Notes: generated by a model from the letters alone, not told the origin. A stretch of DNA of 64,000 nt from an uncultured Prevotellaceae bacterium (GCA_945833925.1 CAMAFX010000001.1:55657-119656); one strand, 5' to 3'. Shown: positions 28,920 to 39,532, counted from the first letter of the stretch. Numbers and translations are program-made.

Positions 28920-29492
28920 ATGAAGAAGGTGATTTGTGTTGCAGTGGTCATGATGATGGCCTGCGCAACAACAGTGAGTGCTCAGCGCCAGCGTATGAGT
29001 GCAGAGGAGATTGCACAGCGTCGTGCAGAGATGATACAGCGTCAGGGCGAGCGTCTGGCAAAGGACATGAAGCTCGATGACGAGGCAAAGAAGGCGTTCA
29101 TGGAGGAGTACACCAAGTACCAGCAGGAATTGCAGGAGGTGCAGGGCGACAACCAGCAGCGTCGTAACCGCGATGAGCAGGTAGACCCTGAGAAGATGAG
29201 CGACGAGGAGTGCTACGCAAAGATAACAGAGAGCTTGAAGCAGCAGGAGACTGCGATAGACCAGATGCAGAAGCGCATGGACATCACCAAGAAGTATCTG
29301 GCAGCGTTCATGGGCAGCGGCAAGTACACAGCCCAGCAACTCTATGTGATCTTCGCTCAGCAGCGCCAGAGAGGCGGTTCTGGTCAGCAGGGCGGCCAGG
29401 GCTTCGGCGGTCAGCGCATGGGTGGTCAGGGTGGCTTCGGCGGTGGCAACGGTATGGGCGGTGGCCGTGGCGGCTTCGGCGGCGGCTTCTGA
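28920..29492 (+). CDS. Secreted protein with Gln/Arg-rich helical domain and Gly-rich tail
   Basis: Signal peptide MKKVICVAVVMMMACATTVSAQ; tail GGSGQQGGQGFGGQRMGGQGGFGGGNGMGGGRGGFGGGF. Confidence 0.75.
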   Translation: MKKVICVAVVMMMACATTVSAQRQRMSAEEIAQRRAEMIQRQGERLAKDMKLDDEAKKAFMEEYTKYQQELQEVQGDNQQRRNRDEQVDPEKMSDEECYAKITESLKQQETAIDQMQKRMDITKKYLAAFMGSGKYTAQQLYVIFAQQRQRGGSGQQGGQGFGGQRMGGQGGFGGGNGMGGGRGGFGGGF

Positions 29493-29625
29493 TGATGCAA
29501 AGTTGTTAAATTTTACCCTTCTGTGGCGAATATATTTGGAAAAGTTTGATGTTATTCATTATTTATTTGTAACTTTGCCGTGAGAATAAGAAACAAAAAC
29601 AAATCTTAATTAAAAACAGTTGTTT

Positions 29626-30624
29626 ATGAAGAAACTTTTACTCACGCTTTTTGCTGCAGTAGCATCTACAATGTGCTATGCAGGAACTGAAATCACATGG
29701 ACAAGCCAGACTGAATGGAGCGGCATAGGCGCAGCAACCATCTCGTACTGGTCTAACGGCATCACACTTACTGCCGAGAAGAACGACGGTGCAACAAATC
29801 CAACCGTAAATAGTAAGTACAACGACCTTCGTGTCTATGCAAAGGGCAGTCTGACACTTGCTGCCTCTGAGAAGAGCGAGATGACCGCAATCCGTTTCCA
29901 TCTCTCGGCACAGGCTTTGAAGAAACAGGCAGAGATTACCGCAAGTACTGGTTCGGTGACGATTGACATGAATAACTCGCTGGTGACCTGGACAGGTAGT
30001 GCAAGCTCCGTCACCCTTACAGTTGGCGAAAAAGCTGTTTACGGTAGTGATGGCGCTGAGAAGGCAGGGCAGTTCTGTATCGCTTCAATTGAAGTAGATG
30101 GTAACATCGAGGCTGGCTCGGACGACAGACCAACTCTGAACGACATCTCGAACACACTCGAGACCGCTTACTCGCCAGAGAAGTGCATCGAACTCATCGA
30201 CGACCCAAAGAGCGATCTCGGCAAGAAGGTCTATGTGAAGGGTATAATCTGCGACACCTACAAGGACAAGATTATAGACACTGGTTTCGGTAACGCTACA
30301 TTCTTCATCAGTTCTGACGGCACAACGACAGCACCTCAGTTCGAAATCTACCGTGGCTATGACTTCGGTGGCGAGAAGTTTACATCTGAAGACCAGCTGA
30401 AGCTTGGCTACGAGGTTGTTTTCTTCGGCGTGCTGACCAAGTTCAACACAACCTACGAGACAGCCCAGGGCGCAGAGCTCGTCAGCCTGAATGGCAAGAC
30501 AACTGCTGTAGGCACTGTAAAGGCAGACAAGAAGAGCGGTGTGGCATACGACCTCTCGGGTCGCCGTGCCGGTGTTGCTAAGAAGGGCATCGTCATCATT
30601 GACGGCAAGAAGGTTGTAAAGTAA
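29626..30624 (+). CDS. Secreted hypothetical protein with OB-fold-like region and T9SS-like C-terminal tail
   Basis: Signal peptide MKKLLLTLFAAVASTMCYA; tail GVAYDLSGRRAGVAKKGIVIIDGKKVVK. Confidence 0.65.
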   Translation: MKKLLLTLFAAVASTMCYAGTEITWTSQTEWSGIGAATISYWSNGITLTAEKNDGATNPTVNSKYNDLRVYAKGSLTLAASEKSEMTAIRFHLSAQALKKQAEITASTGSVTIDMNNSLVTWTGSASSVTLTVGEKAVYGSDGAEKAGQFCIASIEVDGNIEAGSDDRPTLNDISNTLETAYSPEKCIELIDDPKSDLGKKVYVKGIICDTYKDKIIDTGFGNATFFISSDGTTTAPQFEIYRGYDFGGEKFTSEDQLKLGYEVVFFGVLTKFNTTYETAQGAELVSLNGKTTAVGTVKADKKSGVAYDLSGRRAGVAKKGIVIIDGKKVVK

Positions 30625-30650
30625 CTTTCGAAACATAGTCGCAACGACAT

Positions 30651-30688
30651 AGAGTGCTGCTCGCCGGTGGAGCAGCACTCTTTTTTTT
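30651..30688 (+). terminator. Rho-independent terminator
   Basis: AGAGTGCTGCTC-GCCGGTG-GAGCAGCACTCT followed by a T run; perfect 12-bp stem. Confidence 0.95.
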
Positions 30689-30773
30689 GAAATAATTCGC
30701 CGATAGTGCGGCTATATATTATAATTTTGTGTATCTTTGCAATATAAAGTATAAAAAGAAAAAAACATAAATC

Positions 30774-32006
30774 ATGGGTAGACTTTTGATTATCGGTGCC
30801 GGAGGTGTTGCTACTGTAGCTGCACACAAGGTGGCACAGAACAAGGACATTTTTACTGAGGTAAAGATTGCCAGCCGCACAGAAAGCAAGTGCAAGGCAT
30901 TGGCAGAGGTGCTCAACAAGAAGTACGGCACCAATGTGACTACGGCACAGGTGGATGCCGACAGCGTGGAGCAGCTTGTGGCTCTGATGAGCGACTACAA
31001 GCCCGAGATGGTGCTCAACCTTGCTCTTCCCTATCAGGATCTTGCCATCATGGAGGCATGTCTGCAGACTGGTTGCAACTATATGGACACTGCAAACTAC
31101 GAGCCCAAGGATGAGGCTCACTTCGAATACTCATGGCAGTGGGCTTACCGCGAGCGCTTCGAGAAGGCAGGACTCTGTGCCATCCTGGGCTGCGGTTTCG
31201 ACCCAGGTGTGACGAGCATCTATACAGCCTATGCAGCAAAGCATCACTTCGACGAGATTCAGTACCTCGACATCGTTGACTGCAACGCCGGCAATCACCA
31301 CAAGGCATTCGCGACAAACTTCAACCCAGAAATCAATATCCGCGAGATTACCCAGAAGGGCTTGTACTACGAGAACGGCAAGTACATCGAGACTGAACCA
31401 ATGGAGATTCACAAGCCTCTAAACTATCCCAATATCGGTCCCAAGGAGAGCTACCTGCTTCATCATGAGGAGATAGAGAGCCTTGTCATCAACTATCCAA
31501 CCATCAAGCGTGCACGCTTCTGGATGACATTCGGCCAGCAGTATCTCAACTATCTCGACGTCATCCAGAACATCGGCATGGCTCGCATCGACGAGGTGGA
31601 GTACAAGGCACCCAAGGCCGACGGTTCGGGCGACGAGGTTGTAAAGATTGTGCCACTGCAGTTCCTCAAGGCTGTACTGCCCAACCCACAGGACCTCGGT
31701 CAGAACTACGACGGCGAGACCAGCATCGGCTGCCGCATCCGTGGTTTGCGCGGTGGCGAGGAGCACACCTATTATGTATATAACAACTGCTCGCACCAGG
31801 CAGCGTTCGAGGAGACAGGCATGCAGGGCGTAAGCTACACCACCGGTGTGCCAGCCATGATTGGTGCCATGATGTTCTTCAAGGGCCTCTGGAACAAGCC
31901 AGGCGTGCATAACGTAGAGGAGTTTGACCCAGATCCATTCATGGAGCAGTTGAACAAGCAGGGTTTGCCCTGGCACGAGATTCACGACGGCGACCTGGAG
32001 CTCTGA
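30774..32006 (+). CDS. Saccharopine dehydrogenase family / carboxynorspermidine synthase-like
   Basis: MGRLLIIGAGGVATVAAHKVAQNKDIFTEVKIASRTESKC; GLCAILGCGFDPGVTSIYTAYA. Confidence 0.88.
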   Translation: MGRLLIIGAGGVATVAAHKVAQNKDIFTEVKIASRTESKCKALAEVLNKKYGTNVTTAQVDADSVEQLVALMSDYKPEMVLNLALPYQDLAIMEACLQTGCNYMDTANYEPKDEAHFEYSWQWAYRERFEKAGLCAILGCGFDPGVTSIYTAYAAKHHFDEIQYLDIVDCNAGNHHKAFATNFNPEINIREITQKGLYYENGKYIETEPMEIHKPLNYPNIGPKESYLLHHEEIESLVINYPTIKRARFWMTFGQQYLNYLDVIQNIGMARIDEVEYKAPKADGSGDEVVKIVPLQFLKAVLPNPQDLGQNYDGETSIGCRIRGLRGGEEHTYYVYNNCSHQAAFEETGMQGVSYTTGVPAMIGAMMFFKGLWNKPGVHNVEEFDPDPFMEQLNKQGLPWHEIHDGDLEL

Positions 32007-32007
32007 T

Positions 32008-32053
32008 GCCCCTCTCCGCCGCCATGCGACACCTCCCCCAAATGGGAGGAAAA
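32008..32053. repeat. GC-rich palindromic element, copy E
   Basis: gcccctctccgccgccatgcgacacctcccccaaatgggaggaaaa. Confidence 0.8.
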
Positions 32054-32123
32054 GTTACATTTAGAAACACTGTACACCCCCTCGTGCAGTCATCTGCGGA
32101 AACATAAGAGCAGACGTAATCAC

Positions 32124-32160
32124 TCCCTCCCATTTGGGGGAGGGCTGGGGAGAGGGGCTT
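32124..32160. repeat. GC-rich palindromic element, copy F (inverted vs E, ends 3 nt before the recA ATG)
   Basis: tccctcccatttgggggagggctggggagaggggctt. Confidence 0.8.
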
Positions 32161-32163
32161 AAA

Positions 32164-33225
32164 ATGGCTAAGAAGGAAATTGTGACAGAGAACCTCGATC
32201 CAAAGGCGCTGAAGATGAAGGCCTTGATGGAGGCAATGAGCAAGATTGAGAAGGACTTCGGCAAGGGTTCGGTAATGAAGCTTGGCGATGACAAGATAGA
32301 GAACGTGGAGGTCATCCCCACAGGTTCGCTTGCACTGAACCATGCGCTCGGCGTAGGCGGTTATCCAAAGGGACGTATCATCGAGATTTTTGGTCCCGAG
32401 AGTTCCGGTAAGACAACACTGGCAATCCACGCCATCGCAGAGGCTCAGAAGCAGGGCGGCATAGCAGCGTTTATCGACGCCGAGCATGCTTTCGACCGTT
32501 TCTATGCACAGAAGTTGGGCGTAGACGTCGACAACCTGTGGATAAGCCAGCCCGACAACGGCGAACAGGCACTCGAGATAGCCGACCAACTGATACGTTC
32601 GAGTGCCATCGACATCATCGTCATCGACTCTGTGGCTGCCTTAACTCCAAAGGCAGAGATAGAGGGTGACATGGGCGACAACAAGGTGGGTCTGCAGGCT
32701 CGTCTTATGAGCCAGGCATTGCGCAAGCTCACCTCCACCATCTCGAAGACCAAGACAACATGTATCTTCATCAACCAGTTGCGCGAGAAGATTGGTGTAA
32801 TGTTCGGCAACCCCGAGACAACAACCGGTGGTAACGCCCTGAAGTTCTATTCGAGTGTTCGCCTCGACATCCGCAAGGTTACAACGCTGAAGGACGGTGA
32901 CACACCTATCGGCAACCAGGTGCGCGTCAAGGTCATCAAGAACAAGGTGGCACCTCCATTCCGCAAGGCAGAGTTCGAGATTAGTTTCGGCGAGGGTATC
33001 AGCAAGATAGGCGAGGTGGCAGACCTCGGTGTTGAGTTCGGCATCATCCAGAAGGCAGGTTCGTGGTTCAGCTACGATGGCAGCCGCATCAGTCAGGGTC
33101 GCGATGCCCTGAAGCGTGTCTTGGCAGACAACCCAGAGTTGTGCGACGAAATCTCTCAGAAAATCAGTGCTGCCATGGCAGGCAGACCCGCCGAAGAGAT
33201 TGCTCCAGAGCCAGAGGACGAGTAA
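32164..33225 (+). CDS. recA: Recombinase A
   Basis: [77 protein letters not shown] 32164 preferred over the ORF-track start inside the repeat. Confidence 0.97.
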   Translation: MAKKEIVTENLDPKALKMKALMEAMSKIEKDFGKGSVMKLGDDKIENVEVIPTGSLALNHALGVGGYPKGRIIEIFGPESSGKTTLAIHAIAEAQKQGGIAAFIDAEHAFDRFYAQKLGVDVDNLWISQPDNGEQALEIADQLIRSSAIDIIVIDSVAALTPKAEIEGDMGDNKVGLQARLMSQALRKLTSTISKTKTTCIFINQLREKIGVMFGNPETTTGGNALKFYSSVRLDIRKVTTLKDGDTPIGNQVRVKVIKNKVAPPFRKAEFEISFGEGISKIGEVADLGVEFGIIQKAGSWFSYDGSRISQGRDALKRVLADNPELCDEISQKISAAMAGRPAEEIAPEPEDE

Positions 33226-33232
33226 AAGAGAA

Positions 33233-33245
33233 TCACGCAGCGTGA
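33233..33245. repeat. Solitary TCACGC-A-GCGTGA palindrome, related to the 19.1 kb array
   Basis: aatcacgcagcgtgagtt just after the recA stop. Confidence 0.6.
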
Positions 33246-33251
33246 GTTATA

Positions 33252-33294
33252 AAAAAGGGGATCGTGTCGAAAGTAACAGACGCGATCCCTTTTA
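33252..33294. terminator. Bidirectional hairpin between convergent recA and the ABC transporter gene
   Basis: aaaaggggatcgtgtc...gacgcgatccctttt, A/T-flanked stem. Confidence 0.75.
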
Positions 33295-33322
33295 TATTAA
33301 GTGCCGTGCATCACACAAACTT

Positions 33323-35083
33323 TTAGTTACGTGCGAGTTTCAGTACCTGGTTGCAGTGGTCGACGACAGCCATTCTGTGGGTAATGAAGATGATGGTTTG
33401 CTGTTTGTCGAGCATGGTGGTAAGGTTGTTGAGCAGGCGTTTCTCTGTTTCCATGTCGAGGGCGCTGGTTGCCTCGTCCAAAAGCAGGATGTTACCTTTT
33501 CTTAATAGCGCGCGTGCGATGGAGATGCGCTGAGCCTGTCCCTCGCTCATGCCCTGTCCCTGTTCGCCGCATAGGATGTCGAGTCCGTCCTCCTTCTGCA
33601 GGACGAAGTCGGCGCAGGCACATTCGAGCGCCCATCGCATGTCTTCCTCCGTGGCTTTGGGGTTGCCCAGCAGAAGGTTGTCGCGGATGGTGCCGCTGAA
33701 GAGCGTGTTGCCCTGAGGCACGTAGACCGTGTTGCAGCGTGTCAGTGGCGATACTACGACCGACTCCGGTGTGGTTCCGCTCCCTTTTTCAGCATCCGCA
33801 TTGCTTTCGTTTGCCTTGCTCACATTTGCATCCGTATTGCTTTCGTTTTCAACGGATGCCTTGTTCGTGTACATCTCAATGGAACCCTCCTGCGGACGTA
33901 TGAGTGCCAGGATGAGACGTATCAGTGTAGTCTTTCCTGCTCCCGTCTCGCCCAGAATGGCAGTTGTCGAACCGGGTGGGAAGTCGTAGGTGAGGTTCTT
34001 CAGAATCGTTCGTTTCTCCGGGTCGTAGGCATAGGTGACGTTGTTGATGCGAATGCCAGTGCTGCCGTTGAACTTTATGTTGCGACCTGACATCTCCAGC
34101 GGAGTCTCCTCCAGTTCCATGAGTCGCTCGCCTGCAGTCAGCGAGCCGACGATGATGGGCACGAAGCGTGTCATTTCGCGGAATGGTCCCTGTATCTGAC
34201 CCACAAGTTGAATGAATGCAGTCATCATACCGTATGTGATGGTGCCGTCGTGCAGTCTGCCCACTCCCCAGATGAAGGTGACGAGGTATCCGGTGGCGAA
34301 GCCCACGTTGAGCAGCGTGCCCGAGAAGGAGGAAAAGATGGTACGGTCTCTCACCTGCTTGCGCAACTCGCTCTGCGTTCTTGCCAGTCTGTCTGCCATC
34401 GTGTTGGTGCGCTCCAGAGTCTTGAGCACCATCCTGTGCTGCACGCTTTCGGTCAGGATGCTCTGAATCTTGCTGTCAGTCTGCCTTACCTCGCGCGTTA
34501 TGTCCCTCATCTTCTTGATATACAGTTTGCTCAGCAGGATAAACAAGGGAACTATTACCATTATGAGGCAAGCCAGCATGGCATCCATCGTGTAGAGGTA
34601 GAGGAATGCGCCGATGAGTCGGACGCCTACCGATATGGCAGAAGGAAGAGTGTCGGTTATTACCGTTGTCACGTCGCTCACATCGCGCTCGAGTCGGTTC
34701 AGCACATCGCCGCTGTGACGGTTGTCAAGTCCTCGCCATTCGCTGTTCATCAGTCTCTTGAACAACTGGTGCTGCATTCTGTTCTGTGCCCTTACGCCCA
34801 GCAGTGCTGCAATCCATTTTCGGCAGAATCCGATGGCTATCTGGCTGAGGATGACGGTTATGAGCAGTGCGATGGCAAGATTGAGCGATTTGTCGCTGCG
34901 TCCTGTGGCTATGTCGATGGCGAGTTTTGTGGTGGCTATGAATGCAAAGTCGATGGCAACCTTCAACACTCCGATGAAAGCGTTGAGACATGCCTGGAAT
35001 CTGTACGACTTACTGGTGTTCCAGAACCACTTTATTATGTTGAGTGTGTTCAATTCCCGGTTAGGTTTATGCTTCTCTGACAT
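33323..35083 (-). CDS. ABC transporter, fused permease and ATP-binding domains
   Basis: AILGETGAGKTTLIRLILAL (Walker A), GMSEGQAQRISIARALLRKGNILLLDEATSALD. Confidence 0.93.
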   Translation of the reverse strand: MSEKHKPNRELNTLNIIKWFWNTSKSYRFQACLNAFIGVLKVAIDFAFIATTKLAIDIATGRSDKSLNLAIALLITVILSQIAIGFCRKWIAALLGVRAQNRMQHQLFKRLMNSEWRGLDNRHSGDVLNRLERDVSDVTTVITDTLPSAISVGVRLIGAFLYLYTMDAMLACLIMVIVPLFILLSKLYIKKMRDITREVRQTDSKIQSILTESVQHRMVLKTLERTNTMADRLARTQSELRKQVRDRTIFSSFSGTLLNVGFATGYLVTFIWGVGRLHDGTITYGMMTAFIQLVGQIQGPFREMTRFVPIIVGSLTAGERLMELEETPLEMSGRNIKFNGSTGIRINNVTYAYDPEKRTILKNLTYDFPPGSTTAILGETGAGKTTLIRLILALIRPQEGSIEMYTNKASVENESNTDANVSKANESNADAEKGSGTTPESVVVSPLTRCNTVYVPQGNTLFSGTIRDNLLLGNPKATEEDMRWALECACADFVLQKEDGLDILCGEQGQGMSEGQAQRISIARALLRKGNILLLDEATSALDMETEKRLLNNLTTMLDKQQTIIFITHRMAVVDHCNQVLKLARN

Positions 35084-35954
35084 CGCTTCCCCACATCAGT
35101 TTGTTGCGCAGTGTCTTGAAGAACGATGTGCTGGGTCTCTTGACTACGCAGATGGGGTAGGGGGCGCGTGTAATCTTTAGTTTGATGTCTTCCTGGCAGG
35201 ACTCGCTTCTGCCGTCGATGGCAACCAGAAACTGGTGGCTGCGGCTCTCGACGGTAAGTTCCACCTCCACGTCGTCGTAGATGGTGATGGGTCGCACGTT
35301 AAGGCTGTGAGGTGCAACGGGTACTATGCCGAAGGTGTGGCTGTGAGGTACCGTTATTGGTCCGCCTACAGACAGCGCATATCCTGTGGAGCCCGTGGGC
35401 GTGTTGATGATGATGCCGTCTGCCTGATAGGTGGTCAGGTATTCCCTGTCGATGCAGATGCGTATGCTTATCATCGACGAGTTGTCGCGCTTCAAAACCG
35501 CCACCTCGTTGAGGGCGTATGGGTAACTTTCGGGCTGACCGTCAGAGTATTGCACCCTGAGCACGCTGCGCTCGTCAATCTGGAAGTCCTGGTTGTAGAT
35601 GCACTCAATGGCAGAATCTATCTCGTCGGCTGTGACGTCGGCAAGGAAACCCAGTCGGCCGGTGTTGATGCCGATGATGGGGATGCGCTTGTCGCCCACT
35701 CTCGATGCGGCCTCGAGGAACGTTCCGTCTCCTCCCATGCTTACGGCAAAGTCAGCGTCAAAGTCATTGCCCTCGATCAAGCCGTGTGGCTGAATGTTCA
35801 GTTTCAGTCCGTCTACGAGATATTCGTAGAACGACTTGTCGATGAGTATCTCTGCCTTGCGCTCCTCCAGCTGACAGAGCAACTTCTGTACGGCTAAAGA
35901 TTTTTTTGCTTGGTATACATTGCCGAAGATAACAAAACGTAGGATTCTGTTCAT
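35067..35954 (-). CDS. nadK: NAD kinase
   Basis: FAVSMGGDGTFLEAASRVG, GINTGRLGFLADV, NTPTGSTGYALSVGGPI. Confidence 0.93.
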   Translation of the reverse strand: MNRILRFVIFGNVYQAKKSLAVQKLLCQLEERKAEILIDKSFYEYLVDGLKLNIQPHGLIEGNDFDADFAVSMGGDGTFLEAASRVGDKRIPIIGINTGRLGFLADVTADEIDSAIECIYNQDFQIDERSVLRVQYSDGQPESYPYALNEVAVLKRDNSSMISIRICIDREYLTTYQADGIIINTPTGSTGYALSVGGPITVPHSHTFGIVPVAPHSLNVRPITIYDDVEVELTVESRSHQFLVAIDGRSESCQEDIKLKITRAPYPICVVKRPSTSFFKTLRNKLMWGSDVREA

Positions 35955-36030
35955 TTAATGTCTTTATTTGGTGCAAAATTACATTTTTTTTATTAACTTT
36001 GCCACCATCATAACAAATAATTTGTAGGAA

Positions 36031-36744
36031 ATGACAAAATTAAGTGTTAACATCAATAAAGTTGCCACAATTCGTAATGCAAGGGGTGGCAACAACCCAG
36101 ACATACTGAAGGTGGCACTTGATTGCGAGCGTTTCGGAGCACAGGGAATCACTGTACATCCTCGCCCAGACGAGCGTCACATCCGCTATCAGGATGTTAT
36201 CAACCTTCGCCCCAATCTTGCAACAGAATTCAATATCGAGGGCAACCCCATTCCTTCCTTTGTAGACTTGGTGCTGAAGTCAGTACCCAACCAGGTAACC
36301 ATCGTTCCTGACAGTCACGACCAGATAACAAGCAATCACGGTTGGGACACGAAGACCAACATTGACTTCCTGACCGAAGTCACCGACCGCTTTCACGAGA
36401 AGGGCATCCGCGTCAGCATTTTCGTCGACGCCGACACCGAGATGGTAGAGTGGGCGGCAAGGACAGGTGCCGACCGCGTGGAACTCTACACCGAACCCTA
36501 TGCTACCAACTATCCCAATGGACGCGAGGAGGCGATAGCACCCTTCGTGGCTGCCGGCGAGAAGGCAAAGACCCTCGGTCTCGGTCTCAACTGCGGACAC
36601 GACCTCAGTCTGGAGAACCTTGAGTACATGCACACCCGTATGCCCTATATAGACGAGGTGAGCATAGGCCACGCCCTCATCTGCGATGCCCTCTATCTTG
36701 GTCTCGAGGAGACCATCCGTCGCTATCTGGCATGCCTTAAGTGA
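36031..36744 (+). CDS. pdxJ: Pyridoxine 5'-phosphate synthase
   Basis: [41 protein letters not shown]. Confidence 0.95.
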   Translation: MTKLSVNINKVATIRNARGGNNPDILKVALDCERFGAQGITVHPRPDERHIRYQDVINLRPNLATEFNIEGNPIPSFVDLVLKSVPNQVTIVPDSHDQITSNHGWDTKTNIDFLTEVTDRFHEKGIRVSIFVDADTEMVEWAARTGADRVELYTEPYATNYPNGREEAIAPFVAAGEKAKTLGLGLNCGHDLSLENLEYMHTRMPYIDEVSIGHALICDALYLGLEETIRRYLACLK

Positions 36745-36881
36745 CAGTAATAAGTAGTTAAACTTTCGCAAGCTCCAGTTAAATGGGAGTTCTTCTGCAC
36801 TGCGTGCGAAGCGACAACTTCTGTTAACTTCCGTTGACTACTTGCTAATCAACTGAAAACCAATCAACGTAATATACAATT

Positions 36882-37433
36882 ATGATTTATATTTTCTTGG
36901 CTGAAGGCTTCGAGGAGGTCGAGGCACTTGCTCCGCTGGACATTCTGCGCAGAGCGGGCATTGAGGTAGAAACAGTTTCCATTACAGACAATCAGGTGGT
37001 GGTAGGCTCGCACAACGTACCAGTGCTTGCCGACAGGATTCTTCCGGCTGTCGACTTTGACGATGCCGAGATGATTGTTCTGCCAGGCGGACTGCCAGGC
37101 TCAACCAACCTCGATGCGTGCGAGGACTTGCGCGCAGGCATCAAGGAACTCTACGATGCAGGCAAACCGCTGGCTGCCATCTGTGCCGCACCAATGGTAT
37201 ACGGACACATGGGCTTGCTCAAGGGTCTCAAGGCTACCTGCTATCCAGGCATGGAGAGCAACCTCGAGGGTGCCACCTACACCGGTGCCTTGGTCGAGAA
37301 GGACGGTCAGTTTATTACTGGCAAGGGTCCTGCCGCAGCCTTCGAGTTCGGTTATGCCATTGCCGAGCACTTCCTTGGCAAGGAGAAGGTGCAGCCACTG
37401 CGCGACGGCATGATTTACTCCGAACTGGCATGA
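36882..37433 (+). CDS. DJ-1/PfpI family protein
   Basis: MIYIFLAEGFEEVEALAPLDILRRAGIEV, AAICAAPMVYG nucleophile elbow. Confidence 0.92.
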   Translation: MIYIFLAEGFEEVEALAPLDILRRAGIEVETVSITDNQVVVGSHNVPVLADRILPAVDFDDAEMIVLPGGLPGSTNLDACEDLRAGIKELYDAGKPLAAICAAPMVYGHMGLLKGLKATCYPGMESNLEGATYTGALVEKDGQFITGKGPAAAFEFGYAIAEHFLGKEKVQPLRDGMIYSELA

Positions 37434-39532
37434 ATCATTTGCTGACTTTAGACAGTGACATAACATATCTGCCTGGTGTTGGCCCGTCGCGTGCCAAACT
37501 CTATGGCGAGGAGATGGGATTGCACACGGTGCAAGACCTTATCCTATATTTTCCTTTCAAGCATATCGACCGAACTCGTCTGTACTATATTCACGAGTTG
37601 TCGGTCGATATGCCTTTTGTACAGCTCAAGGGCAAGATTCTGAGTTTCGAGGAAGAGGGCGTCGGCAGAAAGAAACGCCTCGTGGCTCATTTTACCGACG
37701 GTCACGGCATACTCGACCTCGTGTGGTTCAACGGTCTGCAGTACGTCTCCAAAAACTACAAGGTAAATAAGGAGTATATTGTCTTTGGCAAACCTGGCTA
37801 TTTCAACGGGCGTTTCCAGATAATGCATCCCGACATCGATGATGCGTCGTCGCTCACCCTCAGTACCATGGGCATGCAGCCTTATTACCCCATTCCCGAG
37901 AAGGCACGCAAACGCGGTGCCACGTCGCGCTTCATCGAGGGTATGACCAACACGGCGTTCAGCATGCTCAAGTACCCCATACCCGAGACGCTGCCCCAGA
38001 CCATCGTTGAGCGCAACATGCTGATGAGCCGTGACGAGGCGATACGCTGCATGCACTATCCACAGTCGGCAGACGCACTGAGCCGTGCCACCTACAGGCT
38101 CAAGCTCGAGGAACTCTTCTACATCCAGCTCAATATACTAAAGTTCACTCAGGACAGGCAGAGGGAGGTGCACGGCATTCCATGCCCACGTGTCGGCGAT
38201 ATCTTTCTCGACTTCTTCCACAACCACCTTCCCTTTACGCTTACAGGCGCCCAGCAGCGTGTCATCAAGGAGATACAGGCTGACATGAAGAGTGGACGCC
38301 AGATGAACCGCCTTCTTCAGGGCGACGTGGGCAGCGGCAAGACTCTCGTGGCACTGATGGTCATGCTCCTTGCCATCGACAACGGACTGCAGACGTGCAT
38401 CATGGCACCTACCGAGATACTTGCCGAACAGCATCTCGAGACCTTTCGAAACTTCCTCGGCGACATGCCGGTGAGGGTGGAACTGCTTACCGGTATGGTA
38501 AAGGGAAAGCGACGCAAGTCGGTGCTCGAAGGATTGGAGAATGGTGACGTGAACATCCTCGTCGGTACACATGCCGTTATCGAGGAGAATGTTATCTTCA
38601 AGAATCTCGGCTTTGTCGTCATCGACGAGCAGCACCGCTTCGGTGTTGCCCAGAGAGCGCGACTGTGGCGTAAGAACGTGGTTCCGCCGCATGTGTTGGT
38701 CATGACTGCCACACCCATACCGCGCACCCTCGCCATGACACTCTACGGTGACCTCGACGTGTCTGTCATCAACGAACTGCCGCCCGGACGCAAGCCCATC
38801 CTTACGGTCCATCATTACGACACCCATGTCAAGACACTCTACAGTGGCATCCGCCAGCAGATCGACCTTGGCCGTCAGGTTTACGTGGTCTATCCCCTCA
38901 TCACCGAGAGCGAGAAGATGGACCTCAAGAACCTCGAAGATGGATACGAGCAACTATGCGAGGCGTTTCCCGACCTGAAGATAAGCCGAGTGCACGGCAA
39001 GATGAAAGCGGCAGACAAAGAGGCTGAAATGCAGCGTTTTGCCAGTGGCGAAACGCAGATACTCGTTGCCACTACGGTCATCGAGGTCGGCGTTAACGTG
39101 CCCAATGCCAGCGTCATGGTCATCGAGAATGCCGAGCGCTTCGGGCTGGCGCAGCTCCACCAGTTGCGAGGACGTGTGGGACGTGGTGCCGACCAGTCGT
39201 TCTGTATCCTCGTCACCGGCTACGAACTCAGTTCCGAGACACGCAAGCGCATTCAGATTATGACCGAGACGAACGACGGTTTCGAGATAGCCGAGGCAGA
39301 CCTCAAGTTCCGTGGTCCTGGCGACATCGAGGGTACCCAGCAGAGCGGCACCGCCTTCGACCTCCGCGTGGCAAACCTTGCCCGCGACGGACAGATTGTT
39401 CAGCAGGCGCGCGACCTGGCGAGGGGTGTGATCGACAACGACCCCAACCACGACAAACCCGAATATGCCCTGTGCTGGCAGCGTCTTTCGCAACTCGGCA
39501 AGGACCAGCAGGACTGGTCTTCCATATCGTGA
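37430..39532 (+). CDS. recG: ATP-dependent DNA helicase RecG
   Basis: LPGVGPSRAKLY, QGDVGSGKTLVALM, VIDEQHRFGVAQR, MTATPIPRTLAMTLYGDLD. Real start ATG 37430, overlapping the DJ-1 stop. Confidence 0.95.
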   Translation: MNHLLTLDSDITYLPGVGPSRAKLYGEEMGLHTVQDLILYFPFKHIDRTRLYYIHELSVDMPFVQLKGKILSFEEEGVGRKKRLVAHFTDGHGILDLVWFNGLQYVSKNYKVNKEYIVFGKPGYFNGRFQIMHPDIDDASSLTLSTMGMQPYYPIPEKARKRGATSRFIEGMTNTAFSMLKYPIPETLPQTIVERNMLMSRDEAIRCMHYPQSADALSRATYRLKLEELFYIQLNILKFTQDRQREVHGIPCPRVGDIFLDFFHNHLPFTLTGAQQRVIKEIQADMKSGRQMNRLLQGDVGSGKTLVALMVMLLAIDNGLQTCIMAPTEILAEQHLETFRNFLGDMPVRVELLTGMVKGKRRKSVLEGLENGDVNILVGTHAVIEENVIFKNLGFVVIDEQHRFGVAQRARLWRKNVVPPHVLVMTATPIPRTLAMTLYGDLDVSVINELPPGRKPILTVHHYDTHVKTLYSGIRQQIDLGRQVYVVYPLITESEKMDLKNLEDGYEQLCEAFPDLKISRVHGKMKAADKEAEMQRFASGETQILVATTVIEVGVNVPNASVMVIENAERFGLAQLHQLRGRVGRGADQSFCILVTGYELSSETRKRIQIMTETNDGFEIAEADLKFRGPGDIEGTQQSGTAFDLRVANLARDGQIVQQARDLARGVIDNDPNHDKPEYALCWQRLSQLGKDQQDWSSIS

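Noticed and set aside
32134-32163. RecA N-terminal extension [10 protein letters not shown] in the ORF track
   Set aside because: Encoded by the intergenic palindromic element; normal RecA start is ATG 32164.
37118-37429. RecG N-terminal extension in the ORF track
   Set aside because: Overlaps the DJ-1 gene in another frame; RecG starts at ATG 37430 (MNHLLTLDSDITYLPGVGPSR).
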